From Heterocephalus glaber (lineage: Eukaryota; Chordata; Mammalia; Rodentia; Bathyergidae), in the NCBI RefSeq assembly GCF_000247695.1, contig NW_004624732.1, forward strand, positions 41,345,039-41,409,038: a stretch of 64,000 nucleotides of DNA, written 5' to 3'. Shown one piece after another: positions 48,801 to 61,039 of this stretch. The notes below the pieces were generated by a model, which was not told where the DNA came from, made no database searches, and worked only from the letters and a program-made list of their open reading frames with translations. A program made the position numbers and the translations under genes. Positions within the stretch are counted from its first letter, which is position 1, and each line of letters opens with the position of its first letter.

Positions 48801-50400
48801 CTCTAGTAAACTTACTCACAGACTTCAAAGGATTTTCACAAATATTGAATATTATTTTTGAGCATAACTGGGCTTGGTCAGTTATGATATGTCAGAATAA
48901 ATAATGTCCTTTGATGTCCATCTTCCAGACCTTTATTTATATTAATTGTATTTATTATTCCCTTGAATTAAAAATGAGCCTGATAATTCCTAAGGACTAC
49001 ATTTCTATAAAAATTTTAGAGAATTTGAGAACAGGGAATAAGCTTTTCCTAGTTTTTAAGAAGCAGGTGGGAGAATCATTTCAATGGTAAAATTGATTGG
49101 TCATTGACTAGTTCTAAAAATTCAATATTCTTCCCCAGGAGAAAATTTTGAACCTTTCTAATGAAATGATCAAAATTTTAAATACTAAACTAACTTCAAT
49201 ATTTGAAATATACAAATAAGAGATGAGGGAATAAATATAGGCAGGTTTGAGTTTTAAAAGATCAGTTTTATTTCTCTATACATAAAACAGAAAATTTAAA
49301 TGAGTAAGATAAATAAATAAGAAGTGTCTAAATAGAGACGTGAAATTCTGGCAGAGTGTCATGAGAGACTTCTTATCTCATCTCTCACTTGGAAGATTTT
49401 ATAGTAAAACTAATTATGCAATTCTGGGGAAAATTGAACAGCCAGCAGCTTCTAAATTAAACACAATCATCTTGAGTTTTGTGCTGAGAGGAAACATCCA
49501 ACATGGGCTGACATAAAGAGACTGACCCTGCAGTGAGCTCCTGACTGAACCCCACCACTAATTAAGCTTGCGACCTTGTCCAATCCAATGATCTTACAGT
49601 CTTTCAAAATATTTCACTCTATCCTGTTTAAAAAAATATAAACTTCTTGCCTTGTTGACATTATAATATTGTTTATAGCAATCTCACATTCCTCTCCTAT
49701 ACCAACACATGCTCTCTTTGGACTTGTAATACAATTATCAACTGTTCCTTTCCTGACTCCTCTTCCTCTTTCAGGAAAAACTGACGACTCTCCCCTTTGG
49801 ATGAGTGAATTTAAACATTCACGGTAGTGTTTGATCACACATCATATTCTTGTAGAGAAGTCTCTAGTTACAAAACAAATTGGCATGTTCCTATCTATAT
49901 ATTAATTTTCCATTTCACTCTGTGAGTTTCCGATCATATCTAGCTGTTGTAGTGTTATAAGTCAGCAGTATGATCTATAGCACACAAAATGTATTCAATA
50001 ATTTTTTTGTCAGTGGAAAGAATAAATGTGTTCATGTTGATATTAGAAATGAGCAAATAGGTTTGGCAGACAGATTAATTTGTACATAGGAGCTGAGTGG
50101 AGAAAATTCAACAGAGCAAAAATTGCAAAGTCTCTGGGTACCTTCATCCTGGACATGTTTGTTGTCTTTGAAACCATTCTGGTCAAGCCTGAATCTGAGT
50201 TAGAGACTGGAGGACTGTGGGTGCTTCCTTCTCTGTCCAATTTTTCTAACAGCATTTAATCAATCTCTTTATTACTTTTTTTTTTAGTCCTTGACAAAAG
50301 AAATCAGACCTCATAGCTTCCTGCTCTATCAAATTCTGGTAACAGAATTTAATCAGACTTGCAATGCCTTTTTTTCCCTTGATAAAGAAAATCAGAACAT
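45840..50400. other. unique non-coding DNA
   Basis: No gene is supported over 4.5 kb. A short (CA)n-rich stretch lies at 46240-46271. 47900-48000 resembles an L2 or MIR-like 'tcaagcactttgctagatattaggaattgagaaataagtcagac'. Plus-strand open frames of 124 codons at 48206-48580 and 87 codons at 46738-47001 have no recognisable domain. Most of the region is unassigned. Confidence 0.45.
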
Positions 50401-50404
50401 CTTT

Positions 50405-50555
50405 TGGTTTGGAGCTGAAATGTCCCCTAAAGGGCATTGCTAAAACCATGGTTGCTAACTCATAACATTATTGGCAGATGATAAAAACTTTAGGAGGTGG
50501 GGCCTCAGTGGAAAAAGTTAATTATATGAGGGTTCCTCTACAGGTTTATCTTATT

Positions 50556-50604
<49 letters not shown>

Positions 50605-50805
50605 CTTCCTGGCTATACTGAGCAGGAGCAGGTACTTTTGCTCTATCATGTTCTATACCATGATATGCTGCCTTACAACAGCCCAGAATGTAACCAAGAC
50701 ACCATGGACTGAAACCTCTGAAACTGTAAGCCAAAATACATCTTGTCTTCCGTAAACTGCTTTTCTTAGGGTTTTTTTTGTCATAGCAAGGGGAAGCAAA
50801 GACAC
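50405..50805 (+). mobile_element. MaLR LTR (MLT1/MST-like) with expanded CT tract
   Basis: The order 'ggtttggagctgaaatgtccc', 'ggaggtggggcctcagtgg', 'ttaattatatgagggttcc', a CT tract, 'ctgagcaggagcaggtacttttgctctatcatg', 'ccatggactgaaacctctgaaactgtaagccaaaataca' and 'cttttcttagggttttttttgtcatagca' is that of MLT1/MST-type LTRs. The CT tract normally present as a few CTs has expanded to 20 units. Confidence 0.8.
50559..50599. repeat. (TC)n microsatellite inside a MaLR LTR
   Basis: About 20 uninterrupted TC units grown from the short CTCTCT block typical of this LTR. Confidence 0.95.
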
Positions 50806-51440
50806 ATTAAATTAAAAACTTTTGTTTTAGGTAGTTGAAGCGAGTGAAGCTAGGGTAGAATAAATTCTAATTTCCTCATCCAGGAGAGACTCTTCAACTG
50901 GGACACACACTTGAGTCAGTTCATAACAGAGAATTTAGGCATGATCTTGCAGATTTATCTTATGGACTAGTCAGAGCCTGGAAAAATGAGGACAGGTTAT
51001 GATGAGGGCTGAGAGTACTCGAAGAAGGGATGTATAAGGATGGAGCTCCAGAAACATGGTTTTACTCTTTCTTTTGCCCTATACTGTATCAGGTTGCCAG
51101 CTTTAAAAATAAAATAATAAATTTGGAGGTGGAAAATGCTAAAAACAGAATTGATGACCAAAGGATTCTTGTCATAAGAAGAGGTACAGGAATTACATAG
51201 GCATGTTAACGCCTGATCCAATGAACTGGCTGTAAGAATGGAAAGAAGAAATGTTCTCAAAGACACAACTCCAGTTAAAGAGACACTAATACAACTTAAA
51301 TTATCTTGAGCATTTTTTCTGAATAGAATTTGGGCTTCTGGGGGAAGGGATAGAGAGTGGAACAAATGCATTAGCTTGATGTTAAGAAAAGAATATTGAC
51401 ATTTCATGCTTTACTTCACAGTTTTGAATTTGCTTAGACC
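50805..51440. other. unique non-coding DNA
   Basis: A minus-strand open frame of 136 codons at 50997-51407 lies here. It shows no recognisable domain or start context and I take it as chance. Confidence 0.5.
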
Positions 51441-51444
51441 AATG

Positions 51445-51615
51445 AGGTTTTGAACACATAGTTTATATCAGTAGCATTACCTTTACCTGGGAACTCATAA
51501 GAAATATAAATACTTAATGCATAAACTCAGACCCATGCTATTAGAAATTTGGTCTCCCATGTTTCCTCAAGTAATCTAGGCATTTTTGATGAATTGTAAA
51601 GTTTGAAAACCACAT
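51445..51615 (+). mobile_element. MER5-like hAT-Charlie fragment
   Basis: The blocks 'cagtagcattacctttacctgggaactcataagaaatataaat', 'aaactcagacccatgctattagaaa' and 'gatgaattgtaaagtttgaaaaccaca' are in MER5 order. The last block is the terminal-repeat side. No transposase is encoded. Confidence 0.75.
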
Positions 51616-52595
51616 GCCTAGACCAGGTTGAAAGTTGGTTTTGGGGAAGAAGACTACAAATGGGTAAAGACTGCATATTGTATAAGGTAAAATCTGTCAA
51701 AAAGTTGACCAGAAAGTTTAATCTGAATTGAATAACAATCCAATATGATCAAAAATAACAAAGTAAGTAGAAAGATAAAATATTTAGTAAATTCAATAAA
51801 GAAGAAAATATAAAGAGCAAGATACAGTGTCAGAGTTAAAGCTAGAGTAAGAATCACATATATTCTTATCTAGATTCCATGGCCAATATCTGTAGCCATT
51901 CCCTTGATTGCGGAAAGCACTCCAGTTGATTAATCTACAACATGAGATTTTATGATGTGTCTGCCTTCGGTTGAGTGAGGCACTCCAGAGAGTTGGCTGT
52001 GAGAAGAAACCAGTGAAGAGAGGAAAATGTGCAGGTAATAAGTGTGGAGAAGCAATGGAACCGCCTGATTCAAGTTGTGTTAGTTCAAGTCATGTTTAGA
52101 TTTCATTCTACTGGAAAAAAGCATTGCAGGACTTTTAAATAATATATTGACCTGATCATATTTGGGTTTTTCAAACATTATGAATACCATTGACGTAATT
52201 GATTTGGATAGGAAAGTGGCAAGTGGGAACAGATTATTATGGCAGAAATGCTTTCAATTTTTCTGACCTAGAAATCAATAAGAATACAGTGAACATTTGG
52301 TGCTAGTACATATCTGAGTAACCCAGTATAGTCAAAGGAAGAATACTGAGATGAAGAAAATTATTGGGTGATTTTCAGAAAGAGCATGTTTAAAAAATAA
52401 TTTAAAAACACACTCATAAAATAAAAACCTCAGTGACTTTTAGTGCTGTTCTTTCCCTACCCGTCTCTAAATTCTGCAAGTCATCTTTCATTCTATTCTA
52501 TTTTAATTTAACTGTTCGGCAAAAATTTGTAAATACGATCATTGATTGTTCTTTTTTACATTCTAGCTATGCAGATGGCCATCACTGCCTGAACA
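51615..52595. other. unique AT-rich non-coding DNA
   Basis: No gene or clear repeat. Confidence 0.5.
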
Positions 52596-52599
52596 TTCC

Positions 52600-53475
52600 T
52601 TTTAATTAGTACATGATTATAGCACTTAGTGTTACATTGCTTGTGTCGTTTGTATACGTACATAACACATTTTAATTTTCGTATCTCCTTTCCATCTGCT
52701 CCTCTTCCTAACCCCTCCCTCCATCTCTTAATCCTCTTTCCATTTCAGAAAGATCTATTCACCCATTTTATATTATCTATCTTATGTTTTTCTTGCTAGT
52801 TATAATTTGTGTTTCTAAAGTAAGAGAAGTCATGCAATAATTAAGCTTGTATGTCTGATTTATTGCACTTAACATTATGGTCTCAAGGTGCATCAATTTT
52901 CCTACAGATGACTCAAGTTTATCTTTCTTTATGGCAGAATAGTACTTCATCATGTGTAAAGACCACACTTTCTTTATCCATTCATCTGTTGATGGACATA
53001 TAGGCTGCTTCCAAGATTTAGCTATTATGAATCATGATACTCTATACATGAGTATGCATATATTACTATAATATGATATCTTTAACTCTTTCAGGATATC
53101 TAGAACCTAGAACTGCAATACTGAAGTCAAAGGGAATTTCTAGTTTTAGGTTTTTGAGAAAACTCCATAATGATTTCCATAGTGGTTGTCCTAGCTTACA
53201 TCCCAACAACAATATAGAACAGCTTTACATTTCTGGATGATGGCCATTTTTTCTAGGTTAGGATGGAATCTCAGGGTTGTTTTAATTTGGGTTTCTTCAA
53301 TGGCCAGCAATGTTGAATATTTCTTCATGTATTTACTGCCCATTTGTATTTCCTCTGTGAAGTATCTATTCATTTCATTTACCAATTTTTTTGTTGTCTT
53401 TTATTTTGTGGGGTCTGACTTTTTAAAAGTTTTTTATATATTAAGAGCTTGGTACTTTCAACGATATATATTTAA
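52600..53475 (-). mobile_element. L1 ORF2 3' end and 3' UTR, antisense
   Basis: 52600-52780 is the 3' UTR in antisense, with a pyrimidine-rich tract at 52680-52745. From about 52800 the ORF2 end follows, including 'actccataatgatttccatagtggttg' and 'tgggtttcttcaatggccagc' in antisense. Minus-strand frames are broken but still show 'MKYYSAIKKDKLES'. It is in one orientation throughout, unlike the four inverted copies, and is older than the 31 kb copy. Confidence 0.85.
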
Positions 53476-53526
53476 GTAACTTTTATTGGTCAAGCGTGTT
53501 CCCGAAAAGTGGTACAATAAAGGCAA

Positions 53527-53736
53527 TTTTTTTTCTCTAGTACTAGGAATTGAACCCAAGAAATTTACACTGAGTTATATCCTCAGCCCTATTTTAATTT
53601 AATTAATTTATTTTTTATTAGTCAGGTTCTTGCTAAGTCATTCAGTTGGCCAGGCTGGGACCTAAATCGTGATTTTCCTGCTCAAGTCTTCCAGAAGGCT
53701 GGGATTACAGGAAGGCATGGGCCACTATGCCCAGCT
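53527..53736 (-). mobile_element. full-length B1-dID-type dimeric SINE, antisense
   Basis: Read on the minus strand: a B1/7SL monomer starting AGCTGGGCATAGTGGCCCAT, an A/T-rich linker (about 53592-53620), then an ID-like monomer starting GGGCTGAGGATATAACTCAG and ending at a tail shown here as the T tract 53527-53534. This two-part layout is known for B1-dID SINEs of several non-murid rodent families. The two pol III promoters (one per monomer) are both decayed. Confidence 0.8.
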
Positions 53737-53749
53737 ACAAAAATTATTT

Positions 53750-56700
53750 TTAATAAAACATTTTAAAATGTTTTGAGCATCTAAAATATATCTCAGTTGA
53801 AATTTTTTACGTATTTTAAAACAAAGCCCATACATGATTCTTTTTATAAATATGTACTACTTAGTAGTTTAAAGTAGCAGACTGGCATTAAAATTGTCTT
53901 TGCTCCCTTTTATATTTTAGCCAGTTTTATTCTCATTATATACTAAATATAGGTGGATCAGATCATAACACACAATCTCCCTCAATTTTACCCGATATGA
54001 GTCTCAAGAGGAGATCCTTCTTTCTATTCAATTTAAATTCTACTTAGCATAATAGTGACATTATAAAATTCTTGACTATTGTCTCCTTGTGGAGTTGTCT
54101 TTAATTCTTTACCATTGAGAACATTTTCTCCCATTTTTAAGGGAAATATTAATAGGGGAGGTTATTTCTAGAAAACATCCTCAATTTATAATCTATTTCA
54201 GACAATTTTATGAAGAAAATTAAGCAGTGAAAAGTAGTTATTTATCATACACTTTGTTTTGATAATATGATTTACTAGAACAACATTGCATATGACTGCT
54301 TAAATGGAAATCAAAACATAATAAAGATCAGCATACTAATGAACTCCTGTTTTAAGCCTCTACTGATCCTTAGCAACACTGATTGAGTAGGCTTCCAACT
54401 AACATAGGATGGACAGAGGGCAGGGAAATTAACAACAATTATAATGCTGTTAGCATTTCTGTCTTCAATCTGACTTGTTCACAGAATGTTTTACGGAAAG
54501 AAACCTAAAAACTACTGAACCCAATTCCTTCCGCACGAAGACAGCCAGCTTAAATACAGAGACATACATACATACATATTTTAAGTCATATGACTGCCAG
54601 GTTGAATCCAAACTTGCCAAGCCCCAATCTATCATTTTCCCACTACTTTATGAACCTCATATTCTCTATCTATCCTGTAATAAAATATATATCACGCAAA
54701 GAACAGCTGCATATCAGAGTCATATACAAAGTGTCTTTGTAATTCCTTCAAAATCTAAAGAAATTCTACACAGAACACCTGGGGTATCTGTGGGGTGGGA
54801 TAATTCTTATAAGTAATGAGTTCTAGTGCTGTTTCTCTATTTTAATTTTCAACATTATTATGTTTATATAATATACACTTGGATGGCCTTAAAGGTGTAC
54901 CATGTTATATATAACACAATCTCTTAATATCCCTGCTTTATGTAAGGATAAGGAATTTGTTGAATCTCTCAGGTTACTGAAAGTTCACATCAGAGCAGTA
55001 CTATTAGTTTTTGTTCTGAGACTCAAATTCCACCAACTGAGTCTACAACTTGGTGAGGACTTTGTCTCTGACATTTTCAAGCTGTGCCATTTTTCTTGAT
55101 GCTGTAATTTAGAGTATTTATTACCAGGCATAGTGTAAGATCATTGTGTGTAGAGTCATGATGAAGCCTTCCAATGGGGAATGGAGACTGAACCAGATTG
55201 ACAATTTATAATGGCCCGAGAAACAGCCCAGGCCAGAGATTCCATCAGTATGTGTCACAGAAATGAAAACAGTATCTTCCAATTCAAATTCTGTTCATAG
55301 CACATACAGAGTGTTCTTGGGAATAGAAACAGTAGAATACTGTAAATACATATCCTTTACTATCTACAGATCCGGTCAAACATAAATTCTTAGTTAAACT
55401 CTGGAAGGTGTACTTAACATAGTCTAGTGTACAAAGGACTGGACTGCTGACATCACACTGGGAAACAGAACGAAACTGAAGCTATTCCAGGCAGTTTTCT
55501 TAGAACCAGGCAATCTTTATTCTATGACAGTGAATCAAAACTTAGATAGCGGAGTCTAAGTTACCTGGGGTTACTACTGGATTTGATGGAGGATTAGATC
55601 AGTAAATCAATCAATCAACACGGAGAATCCAAGGAGTGTGAGGCTTGGTAAGCAAGGTTCATTTATAGCAGTTAGGAACTGTCATTTTTTTAAAGGTACT
55701 ATCCACAGTACTTTTTGATTAGAATCTTTTCAACAGTTGTTAACCAGATATCCTTCACCTTTACAGCAACTGTATATTCATTTTTGTTGTTGATAACATT
55801 GTGACCACATCCAGAGACAGTAGGAAGGACGTCAGCCAAAGCACTCTGAGAAAGGAAGTGACACACTGCTAAGAATTAGAACCACTCAACCACAAGAACT
55901 TGGGTTGAAAAGCCTGTGATTATTTTTTGAAGGACTCGAGAAGAGTTTAGGAAATTAAAAACAAAGATAAAATTTCATCGCAATAAGGCAGGTAAACTTA
56001 AATGTTTTACTGTGTAAAGATCTTTTTTAACCTAGTCATGTATTTGTAATGGAACATATAAATCAGACACTTTGTAAATAAGTTTTACCTGAAAGTGAAT
56101 ATTTGGGAAGGCAGCGCAGTCACTATAATTTCAATGGAAAGTATGTAGAGAAATATGACATAAATCAGGGTACTGTGGGTTGAGAGGTAACTGAAGCCTT
56201 CAGTGAACTACCTGAAGGGAAAGGGGAAATTTATTAGAAAGATGCGATGAACAAGTGTGCTCTTGGCAGGGCAGGTTCAGGATCAGGAGGGCTCTAACAA
56301 TCCTGAGAAATTCTCTCTCCATCTGTCACTTGTGCCGCCCTTGCTCATCTCGTTACACCTTCTATTTCATTTTTCTCCTCAAGAATATAATAGAGCAGGC
56401 CTTTCATTTATAGCTCTCCTCTCAGTTGAGAAGGGCTGAGAAAGATGATGCTAGTCCTTCCCTGGACCAAAGTGGACCGAAATGTAATATACTCCTGGGG
56501 AGCAACAACTATCACAATACTTTCTAAGACACATATTTACAATTTCTTTTACAATTTTTTAAGGCTAGAAGTACTACATTAATTATGTCTGCTTATAGGG
56601 GGACTAGAAGAGCTTGATCAATCTTCGAGTTATATTTACAGCAGGTTATCTGTGTTTTACACGCAATATAAATACAATAGTATAGGTGAGGGATGTGTGC

Positions 56701-57655
56701 AATGCTGACAATTTTATTACTGTAGACCTTGTGTAGTCTATTAGGGTAGAAGTTGGACTGCAGATAAATTAGAATAGTTCTACAAAGATTAAATGTTATT
56801 TTTACTTTCCATAGTGCAGAAATGTTCCATTCTTATTTTACTAATATTCAGCATTCACAATTCAAACTTCATAACCATTGTATCAACAAATTTGGGAGAC
56901 AAGAAGGGGACTGACATAACATTGTGTAAAACTGACTTACTTCAACACATTACCAAAACTTGATCTTCTAGATAACCATTTCAAATGGTTTTATACTCAG
57001 GTTTTTCACATCAAACAAACACAATAAAATAAAGTCAGGTACTTACAATACTTAATGTCTTTTCTTTCCATTAATTATACATAATGAAATAATAAGGAAG
57101 GAAGAAAGTTGTGGTTACAGCCAAGACAAACTTTTAAGTTTGGTTTGGTCCTTCTTGATGATACAGAGTAAGTCAAAAACAATTTGCATTACTGGAATAA
57201 AAATTCATATCAACTAAACATGTTGTTAAGCCCAGTTTTCAATAAAATTAATCCATGTGATAGATGTGTCTATTCAGAGAAATTGTGATAAAAGAAAAAA
57301 TTAAAAACCTGTAATCATGCATATGTTTCAATATTTTTATTACCTATTACTTATCAATGAACATCATGATGAATTATTAATTTGTTTCATTTTCTCAGTG
57401 GAAGGTTACCCTAAAATATTTTGCTTGATACTAGCAAGATAAATCTATGGGATCATACTTTTGAGGATATCACACAGCACAACTTCGCAGTTATGAAAAC
57501 TGGAGGAAATATATTCAGAACTGTTAACTGATGTGCCTGATACTACACAGTCATTTATGTTCAGGTTTCAGTGTTCATTTTGCTTAGTAGGAATATTTCT
57601 GAATATTGTGATGTGTACCAACAAACATCTTTGATAATAACTGGCTTTATTTACA
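53750..57655. other. unique AT-rich non-coding DNA
   Basis: Nearly 4 kb without an identified gene or repeat. A plus-strand open frame of 113 codons at 54475-54816 has no recognisable domain. Short CATA repeats lie at about 54564-54578. 55400-56450 is somewhat less AT-rich. Confidence 0.45.
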
Positions 57656-57689
57656 CTAATATAACATTACTATTAATGAAACCCTTACA

Positions 57690-57960
57690 CAGAGGTTATA
57701 CGTACAAAGTACTGTTCTAAGCATATATAAACACACATGAACTCACAAATATGCATACACATAAATTTATGCATGTACACATGTATATCTGCATATATAT
57801 ATACACTTATTTAATCCTTACAAAATGATATGAGGTAGATATAACCTTATACCTCTCTTTTTAATGGGGAAAAGGGGGTAAAAGTGAGTATGTTTCTTGT
57901 TAAACTTGTGTGGTTTGTACAGAACTCAGGAGGACACTGTAGCTTCAGAAGCTAGACTCT
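57690..57960 (+). mobile_element. MIR SINE interrupted by an AC/AT-rich stretch
   Basis: 'acaaagtactgttctaagcatata' and later 'cttatttaatccttacaaaatgatatgaggtagatataa' with 'aatggggaaaagggggtaaaag' are MIR blocks in sense order. Between them, 57722-57805 is a degenerate ACACATAT-rich stretch that has expanded within the element. Confidence 0.7.
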
Positions 57961-58670
57961 TTAACATATTCTCTCTTAAAATAAAATAGCAGTTTTTAAC
58001 TGTAATACATGATTGCCAAACAAATAATGACACTCAGATAAAAAGTATCCTTTCTAAACTTATCGCAGCTTCTTCGATTTGAAAGACTTGAGGTATCACT
58101 CAATTTAATTTCCCATCTTATGAAGAATTTCATATAGAATATTAAAGATAAATGGAAGCATTCTCAAAAAATATTGTAATAATAACTGAACACTATTTCT
58201 AGACAGCTAATTAATATAAGCTGAAACAGTGGCTATCTTTAAACACCATGTAGCTCAATATTGAAACCTGAATGTCAGCTTGTAATGATACTAAAAATAA
58301 TCAAATAATGAATTTCAAAACAAAGAGTGATTTTCTTTCTGCATCTGGTATTGACTTCAATGTTTTTAAGAGTTTTATCCTATCAATAATTACCAAATTG
58401 TACTCTACAGAAAGCAGTACAGTTATTTGATGTCCCAGTTTAAAACGTTAACATTTCAAAATTGTTCATAGTGTGTCAACAATCTAAGTGATTACATTTC
58501 CCATGAACTGAGAATTTTATAAAATCTGCATGCATGTAAAATATGTCTTCCATAACCATGACATTTTGGCAGGTCTTTTCTTTTTATCTAGCATGTGTCT
58601 GTTCTATGCTCCAAACTCGATATTCTTCAACATTATATAGTTTCACTGTATGCAAGAATGTTTGGAAGCT
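57960..58670. other. unique AT-rich non-coding DNA
   Basis: No gene or clear repeat. Confidence 0.5.
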
Positions 58671-58673
58671 TAG

Positions 58674-59050
58674 TAAAAAATATATAAATATATATAATTA
58701 AACACATATGTGAAATAATACAATGTAAAAGATATAATTGTATAAATATAATTAAACACATATGAAATAATACACATAATTACATAATTATATAATTAAA
58801 GTATATAATTAAACAATATATGAAATAATACAATGTAAAAGAAAACCAATTTAAATGAATACTACAAATTTTATATAATATATAATAAAATATAAAATAT
58901 AAATATATGATATATATTATAGTAAAATATATATAATATATAACGAATATATAATTAATATGTATATATTAGTAAAATATATGTAATTAAACACATATGT
59001 GAAATAATACAATGTAAAAGAAAGCTAATTTAAATGAATACTACAAATTA
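58674..59050. repeat. AT-rich block with local tandem-like duplications
   Basis: The motif ATAATTAAACACATATG followed by 'tgaaataatacaatgtaaaag' occurs at 58693-58731, shortened at 58747-58780, and in two longer copies at 58804-58870 and 58983-59049. The two longer copies agree over about 67 bases, including 'aatttaaatgaatactacaaatt', and are offset by 179 bases. Between them lies almost pure TATA sequence. It looks like repeated local duplication driven by AT-rich slippage. Confidence 0.85.
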
Positions 59051-59100
59051 TTAATTCCAAATTAGCTAGGATTTCCCAAACTTTTTGGAAATAAACTTAA

Positions 59101-59460
59101 AAACTGCTAATGTTTGTTTCCATGTTTTCCTTTTCTCATATTTTTTCCTTTCCCTTCTTTCCTTTCCCCTACCCTCCCACTTCTCCTACCCCTTTAGACC
59201 TTTTCTTCCTATTTCACATTATCAATTATGCATTTTGATCCTTATTTACACTTTGTAAAAAGGGAGGGGTGGAGGGGGTGAAGGGAGGGCAGAGGAAAGG
59301 TGAAGAAGTAAGAACTAAGATACATTATGTAAAGGTACAAGTACCCAATGATGAATATAATTGTATTGTATACCTAAATTATACCAATAAACTTAATGGA
59401 AAACAATAAAATAAAGTAGCAAATCCACAGTAAAAAAAAATCAAACTACTAATGTTTATG
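59101..59460 (+). mobile_element. L1 3' UTR with inverted 5' part (twin-primed)
   Basis: About 59112-59249 is the upstream half of the L1 3' UTR in antisense, pyrimidine-rich. From about 59253 the downstream half runs in sense: polypurine tract, 'cccaatgatgaatataattgtattgtatacc' and an A-rich end at about 59435. AAACTGCTAATGTTTGT (59101-59117) and AAACTACTAATGTTTAT (59444-59460) are target duplications. Only about 320 bases of element are present and none is coding. Confidence 0.9.
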
Positions 59461-61035
59461 TAAAATTATTGCTTTAAAGATAATTTACAAGGCAAGTTTC
59501 TAATAGCTTTACTGATTCCAGAAAGAAATAACTTGAGATTAAAAATGAATACATATTTTCTCAGCTAAAAGAAACCACCCATTATGTTTAATTAATACAA
59601 ATATTTGCATTGAAGGTTCTAGAAAATATAAAGTGTGTTTCATGACCCAAAGAAATATAAAGTTGCGAATAGCAAGACAATAAATTCAATCTTGAAAGAC
59701 CATTCGTAATTTATTTTCTAGTGTAGATTTAACAAGTGAACATGTAATTCTTGATAAAGTCTGTGTTATAGATCAAATAAATTTTATTATTAGCTCTGAA
59801 TATAGTTTAATTCAAATATCCAATTTTCATAAAAATTTCCAATTATGAATATGAATTTCCATCAAATGAATTATATTCTATGGATAAGATGGTCCATTAG
59901 AATTCAAATTAACCAAATTTCAAAGGCTTCTGTTCAGTTATTTACTTACTGTTAGTAAAAGTCTGTCATTGCTCCAGATATATGTCTCTTTTGTTCAGCA
60001 ATTTACAGTTAATTGATATAAGCTGAAACAGTCAGTAGTTTTAAAGACATTTAAGAATACAACTTGAACATCACTAGAGGCTGAACAAAAGTAGTATTGT
60101 TTTGGTGATTTTAGGAATTATCTGGTGGGTGTGTATTATATGTTTATATTTTCCTTAGTAGCTGATCAATCTATAGCTGTTGAAGCACTACGAAGTTCTC
60201 CGTATTCAGTCTTTCAGAAATGACCTTTTTTAAACCAAAATATCCTTTTTTTATTCAAATCACTTTTCCACATGCACAGAAATGCAGGCTACCATATTAC
60301 CATATGTGCCAATACTACTATTGACTGAAGAAAGTTTAAACAATATTGTAGAATGTTCCCTCATCCACAAATCTGCCTAGAAATGGGCTCAAATGCAGTA
60401 CAACAAATGGAAATATAAATTCTTACCAAAACACTAATATACTTTCTCTGGTATGATTCTATTTTTACATAAGACCCAAAGAGCTGGTCAAAAACAAAAA
60501 CAAAAACAACAACAAAAAAAACCATTTCATTTCATGGGGAAGTTAATTTAAATGGTAACATTTAGAAGAAAAACAAATCTCAAGATCATCAAGGAACTTC
60601 TCACCTAGAGGTTCTTGTATCCTGTACATACAACATTGGAGGAAATAATAAACTGCTAAAGGAACCACATGTAGCAAAGTTTCCACATCAGAGAATATGT
60701 TAATGTCAATATCTCCACAGAACTTAGTTTTCAAAACAGAAATTAAACAGGGCTTGCTAACTCCAATGTTCACCAGAGTTCCATGGATATTATAAAATAG
60801 GGCAGCTAGAATGCAATAGAGTAGCAGCCCAAGGAAGAGATGTGGAGAAGGTGTGTCCTTCCAAAAAGGCAGCTAATATTAAATTCAAGCTAGTCAGTAA
60901 CCTAAAAGAATGTAGACCTTCTGTTGCCAAATTTGTAAGATTTTACAATAATTCAGAATTCCGAACTTTTATTTGATAACTCCTAGTTTCGTAAATATTA
61001 ACAATAATTCATTAAAATGCATCCAGGCAGATATG
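59461..61035. other. unique AT-rich non-coding DNA
   Basis: No gene is visible. An A-rich (CAAAAA)n tract lies at 60489-60522 without a SINE body next to it. Confidence 0.5.
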
Positions 61036-61039
61036 TCTT

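Noticed and set aside
50997..51407. Minus-strand open frame of 136 codons
   Set aside because: No family resemblance, no promoter or splice signals; such lengths are expected by chance in 64 kb.
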